NCBI GenBank assembly: GCA_039196715.1
Contig: JBCCUP010000045.1
Span: 1 to 36,916, forward strand
Length of the DNA stretch: 36,916 nucleotides
Source of the DNA: Pseudomonadota bacterium
GTDB lineage: Bacteria > Pseudomonadota > Gammaproteobacteria > CALCKW01
Direction: 5' to 3'
Shown here: in pieces, positions 34,141 through 36,916 of the stretch
Layout: each line of letters opens with the position of its first letter
How positions within the stretch are numbered: position 1 is the stretch's first letter
The notes under the pieces: model-generated
The model's database searches: none
The model's input: only the letters and a program-made list of their open reading frames with translations
Told to the model about the DNA's origin: nothing
Position numbers and translations under genes: made by a program

Positions 34141-34161
34141 ACCATCATCAGAAATGATGGT
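34141..34161. promoter_or_regulatory. Inverted repeat ahead of the amidase operon
   Basis: Perfect 8-bp arms ACCATCAT (34141-34148) and ATGATGGT (34154-34161) surround CAGAA. It spans the stop codon of the LuxR-type gene and ends 54 bases before the amidase ATG, so it could be that regulator's operator. On the plus strand it is followed by TTTTTC, so it could also end a plus-strand transcript, but no gene there needs it. Confidence 0.45.
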
Positions 34162-34906
34162 TTTTCTCGGCCAGGTGGTGGGCGAGTTGCGACCGGCGGT
34201 TGAGACCGGTCTTGCGAAAAATGGCGGTGATGTGCGAGCGCAACGTCGGCTTCGAGAAGCACAGCTTGACGCAGATCTCGTCGTCCGCGAGGCCGACCAC
34301 CAGCAGGTCGGCCACCTCCGCCTCACGGCGCGTCAGGCCGAACTCATCCGCCATCTCGCAGAACCGCCGCGACGCCGGCGCCGTCTGGTCGCGACTCGCG
34401 CGCACCAACGCGTTGACGAAACTCGGCCCGATCGCGTCGACGATGTGCGCGTCCCGCTGGCTGAAGTCGTCTCGGTTCGCGCCGCGCCAGATGCGCAGGT
34501 CGCCGATGTTGTCGCCACGGTCGTAGGCGAAGAAATTCAGGCCGTAGCAGAGGCCGTCTTTCTTTAAAAAGTCGTTGAAGAACTCCGTGCGCACCAACTC
34601 GTCGTGGCGCATCACGTCGCTGACCGGCGTCGCCTTGCGCCGACGTTGCAAAGTTGGCGTGATCGGGTCCCGGAACTGGAAATAACGCTCGTACTGCCGC
34701 AGGTTGTCGTCGGTCATGTTGAGCTGGACGCACGAGACAAAGGTCTGGCTGGCGTCGTCCCAGACGTAGGAGGCAAAGTGGTCGGCGTTCAGGAGCTCGA
34801 GCAGTTTTTGGCCCACGCGCTGTCGCACCTCGGCGTGCTCGAAGTCGCCGCTGAGGTCGCGCATGATCGAGAAGATCAACCGCGATTCGCGTTCGGTCAA
34901 GTTCAC
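34148..34906 (-). CDS. LuxR-family transcriptional regulator of the amidase operon
   Basis: 252-residue regulator. A C-terminal LuxR/FixJ helix-turn-helix (about 190-245) reads FGLTRREAEVADLLVVGL, then SKPTLRSHITAIFRKTGLNRRSQL. The N-terminal 180 residues look like a GAF/PAS-type or autoinducer-binding-like sensory domain: LLELLNADHFASYVWDDASQTFVS and CYGLNFFAYDRGDNIGDLRIWRG. No phospho-acceptor receiver domain is visible. The GTG at 34906 has GGAG six bases upstream and is preferred over an in-frame TTG at 34945. It sits directly upstream of the amidase on the same strand, consistent with local control; the signal is unknown. Confidence 0.85.
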   Translation of the reverse strand: MNLTERESRLIFSIMRDLSGDFEHAEVRQRVGQKLLELLNADHFASYVWDDASQTFVSCVQLNMTDDNLRQYERYFQFRDPITPTLQRRRKATPVSDVMRHDELVRTEFFNDFLKKDGLCYGLNFFAYDRGDNIGDLRIWRGANRDDFSQRDAHIVDAIGPSFVNALVRASRDQTAPASRRFCEMADEFGLTRREAEVADLLVVGLADDEICVKLCFSKPTLRSHITAIFRKTGLNRRSQLAHHLAEKNHHF

Positions 34907-35242
34907 GCGCTCCAACCTTGCATCACGGTGCGAAGAGGGCCGCAAGGGCCGATGATCAGCCTAACCCGCACGGTGCCCACCATTCCAGTCGGCGCCCGCC
35001 AGCCGGTGCTGCAATCGTGCAACACAGCCACACAACGCACCCCGCACCAGTGCACCCGCACGGGTGCGGGTGCGCCCGTGCACCGTATCGTCACACCCAC
35101 GCGGTGACTGATCGCAGCAGCGCCGTCAGCGCCCTGGCAGGGGCAAATCCACCGGAAGAACGTGGTACGGTAAGAGTCGACCGGGTCCGGCGCACCGCGC
35201 ACTGGGCCACGACACACCACACGAGAATACGGAGATACCGCG
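34907..35242. other. 336-bp non-coding region with overlapping GC-rich hairpins
   Basis: This gap separates the LuxR-type gene (minus) from the amino acid importer (plus). It contains a perfect 10-bp hairpin GCACCCGCAC/GTGCGGGTGC with a two-base loop (35052-35073) and an overlapping alternative GCACGGG/CCCGTGC (35058-35064 and 35075-35081). They share bases, so only one can form at a time. They lie about 160 bases before the importer start. A GGAG is present at 35231. No clear -35/-10 pair and no small gene were found. Confidence 0.5.
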
Positions 35243-36085
35243 TTGAATATGAAAACCCTCGCGCTCAAGGCGCTCACCACCACCGCGCTCGCGTCGCTGT
35301 CCACCGCCACCTTTGCCGCCTGCACCAACGACGTGTGGAACAAGGTCATGGAACGCGGCACTGTCGTTGTCGGCGTCAAGGCCGATTACAAGCCCTGGGG
35401 TTACCGTGACACCGACGGCAGCATCATCGGCATGGAGATCGACATCGCCCAGGCCGCGGCCGACGCGATGGGCGTCAAGCTCGAAACCGTCGCCGTGCAG
35501 TCGTCGAACCGCATGCAGTTCCTCGAGCAGGGCAAGATCGACATGATGATCGCCACCATGTCCGACCGCGCCGACCGCCGCGAGATCGTCGGCATCACCC
35601 AGCCGAACTACTACACCTCCGGCACCAACATCATGGCACCCAAGGCTCTCAGCTTCACCAACTGGGAAGACCTGCGCGGCAAGCCGGTCTGCGGCAAGCA
35701 GGGCGCGTTCTACAACGAGGTTGTCACCGAGCGCTACGGCGTCGACATTGTCGCCTTCCAGGGCAACGCTGAGGCCAAGCAGGCGCTGCGCGACCGCAAG
35801 TGCGTGGCTTGGGTGTACGACGATTCCTCGATCGGTTCGGACTTGTCATCCGGTGAGTTCGACGAGTTTGAAATGCCGTTGAACTCCGAAGACGACAACC
35901 CCTGGGGCCTGGCTGTGCCGCTCGCGGAGAAGGATTGCGTGTTTGGCCACTTCATGTCGGGCCTGACCTTCAACATGCACCAGTCCGGTCAGCTCATCGA
36001 GCTCGAGAAGAAGTGGGGCATCCAGGCCACCGCGTACCTCGCGGACAAGAATGCCGCCTACGGCGACTGGCTCGCGGGCAAGTAA
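35243..36085 (+). CDS. Polar amino acid ABC transporter periplasmic binding protein (family 3)
   Basis: Periplasmic binding protein, 280 residues, with signal peptide MNMKTLALKALTTTALASLSTATFA and a cut before ACTND. The PAAT-family core is clear: MERGTVVVGVKADYKPWGYRDTDGSIIGMEIDIAQAAADAMG, then DMMIATMSDRADRREIVGITQPNYY and GKPVCGKQGAFYNE. The start could be the TTG at 35243, eight bases after GGAG, or the ATG at 35249. Two cysteines (PVCGK and DRKCVAW) could form a disulfide. It heads an amino acid importer with the permease that follows after a hairpin. The ligand (glutamate-like, arginine-like or other) cannot be decided. Confidence 0.92.
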   Translation: MNMKTLALKALTTTALASLSTATFAACTNDVWNKVMERGTVVVGVKADYKPWGYRDTDGSIIGMEIDIAQAAADAMGVKLETVAVQSSNRMQFLEQGKIDMMIATMSDRADRREIVGITQPNYYTSGTNIMAPKALSFTNWEDLRGKPVCGKQGAFYNEVVTERYGVDIVAFQGNAEAKQALRDRKCVAWVYDDSSIGSDLSSGEFDEFEMPLNSEDDNPWGLAVPLAEKDCVFGHFMSGLTFNMHQSGQLIELEKKWGIQATAYLADKNAAYGDWLAGK

Positions 36086-36098
36086 GTCCGGTGTGAAC

Positions 36099-36124
36099 GC
36101 CAGAGGCGGTTCGCCGCCTCTGGC
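36099..36124 (+). repeat. Intercistronic stem-loop with TTCG tetraloop
   Basis: 11-bp perfect arms GCCAGAGGCGG (36099-36109) and CCGCCTCTGGC (36114-36124) close an extra-stable TTCG loop. No T-run follows, only a run of C. It lies between the binding-protein stop (36085) and the permease ATG (36166), where such hairpins typically protect the abundant binding-protein message or limit read-through to the permease. Confidence 0.75.
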
Positions 36125-36165
36125 ACCCCCCAGCTCTCCTCCCACGCCCGCCCGGTGGTCGCGCC

Positions 36166-36916
36166 ATGCTAGAACTGTTCACCGAGTTTTTCCGGCAGCT
36201 CGCTGACGATCACCCGCGCTGGAATTTCATCTTCTTCTACGAGCCGCGGCAGTGGGCCCGCATCGTCAAGGGCTTTCAGTACACCGTGGTGTTGTCGGTC
36301 GCCTGTGTGCTTTTCTCGGTGGTCATTGGCGTGCTCGGCGCCTGGTTGCAGAGCTCGCCGTCGGTCTGGGTGCGGCGCTTTGTGCAGGGCTACATCCAGT
36401 TCTTCCGCAACACGCCGCCCTTCGTGCAGCTCTTGTTCTTCTACTTCGCGCTCGGCCAGTTCACGCCCGCAGTCACTGGCCCCGACGGATGGACCCAGGT
36501 GCCGCTGATCTCGAGCACGGGCTGGGCGATCATCTCGCTCTCGTTCTTCGCCGGCGCCTTCAACGTCGAGATCTTCCGCGCGGGTATCGAGGCGGTGCCC
36601 GAGTCGACCCAGGAGGCGGCGAGCGCGCTCGGCTTTTCGCATTTTCAGACCTACACCGACATCGTCCTGCCGCTGGCCTTCCGCGTGTCGCTGCCGGCGC
36701 TCAACAACAACCTGGTCAACCTCGTGAAGACCACCACACAGGCAATTGCGATTGCGGTGCCGGAGTTGCTCTACCAGTGCGTGAGCATCTGGAGCGATTA
36801 CCCGAGCGCACAGTACCCGACCATGCTGCTGTTGTTCTTCTCGTTCATTTTCCTCGTCGGTCTTCTGGTGCTCGGCATGAACCGGTGGGAGCGCGCCATG
36901 CGCATCCCGGGCTACG
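36166..36916 (+). CDS. Polar amino acid ABC transporter permease (partial, runs off window)
   Basis: Inner-membrane permease of the HisM/GlnP family, open from the ATG at 36166 to the end of the window (about 250 codons, no stop). The start reads MLELFTEFFRQLADDHPRWN. Typical blocks are GFQYTVVLSVACVLFSVVIG (first helix), YIQFFRNTPPFVQLLFFYFA, AFNVEIFRAGIEAVPESTQEAASALGFS (with the EAA loop) and LPAL-NNNLVNLVKTTTQAIAIAVPEL. It follows the binding-protein gene by 80 bp with a hairpin between. Only the C-terminal end is missing, and further permease and ATPase genes are expected beyond the window. Confidence 0.92.
   Translation, partial: MLELFTEFFRQLADDHPRWNFIFFYEPRQWARIVKGFQYTVVLSVACVLFSVVIGVLGAWLQSSPSVWVRRFVQGYIQFFRNTPPFVQLLFFYFALGQFTPAVTGPDGWTQVPLISSTGWAIISLSFFAGAFNVEIFRAGIEAVPESTQEAASALGFSHFQTYTDIVLPLAFRVSLPALNNNLVNLVKTTTQAIAIAVPELLYQCVSIWSDYPSAQYPTMLLLFFSFIFLVGLLVLGMNRWERAMRIPGY

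Overview
The window is GC-rich (roughly two thirds G+C), densely coded chromosomal DNA from a proteobacterium. The mix of TRAP, NMT1/THI5-type, urea/amide-type and polar-amino-acid importers, an RND pump and a chemoreceptor suggests a free-living, probably marine or soil, heterotroph. I cannot fix the genus; a gammaproteobacterium is my guess. No rRNA, tRNA, CRISPR array or insertion sequence was seen.

Layout. (1) 1-1777, minus: cofG-cofH, which make the deazaflavin Fo, the chromophore of coenzyme F420; cofH runs off the left edge. (2) 2063-9228: a RutR-type TetR regulator (minus) diverges from a six-gene pyrimidine or cyclic-amide catabolism operon (plus). It encodes a carbamoyl-amide amidohydrolase, dihydropyrimidinase, ABC ATPase, two permeases and an NMT1/THI5-type binding protein, and ends at a strong terminator. 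A good RutR-like box lies upstream of cofG, which links the two blocks. (3) 9334-10101: a lone sulfotransferase (minus). (4) 10281-17647: an RND efflux operon (minus) whose outer-membrane gene is fused to a periplasmic binding-protein-like domain. It diverges from a TetR/AcrR repressor across a perfect 47-bp inverted repeat that holds two nested operator-like palindromes. (5) 17667-21830, minus: TRAP transporter dctP-dctQ-dctM followed by a haloalkane dehalogenase. (6) 22113-24569, minus: a chemoreceptor. (7) 25159-28247, plus: an ABC-exporter-like protein with degenerate ATPase motifs and a C-terminal cyclic-nucleotide-binding domain, interrupted by a frameshift. (8) 28266-34906, minus: a LuxR-type regulator, an amidase and a urea/short-chain-amide-type ABC importer with a fused permease-ATPase subunit. 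(9) 35243-end, plus: the start of a polar amino acid ABC importer.

Blocks 2, 5 and 8 each pair a dedicated importer with its catabolic enzyme and, for 2 and 8, a regulator, so the region looks like a set of scavenging modules for organic nitrogen and halogenated or organic acids. The points most worth checking are the RutR-like box in front of cofGH, the binding-protein/TolC fusion with its double operator, and the pseudo-ATPase ABC/cNMP protein.
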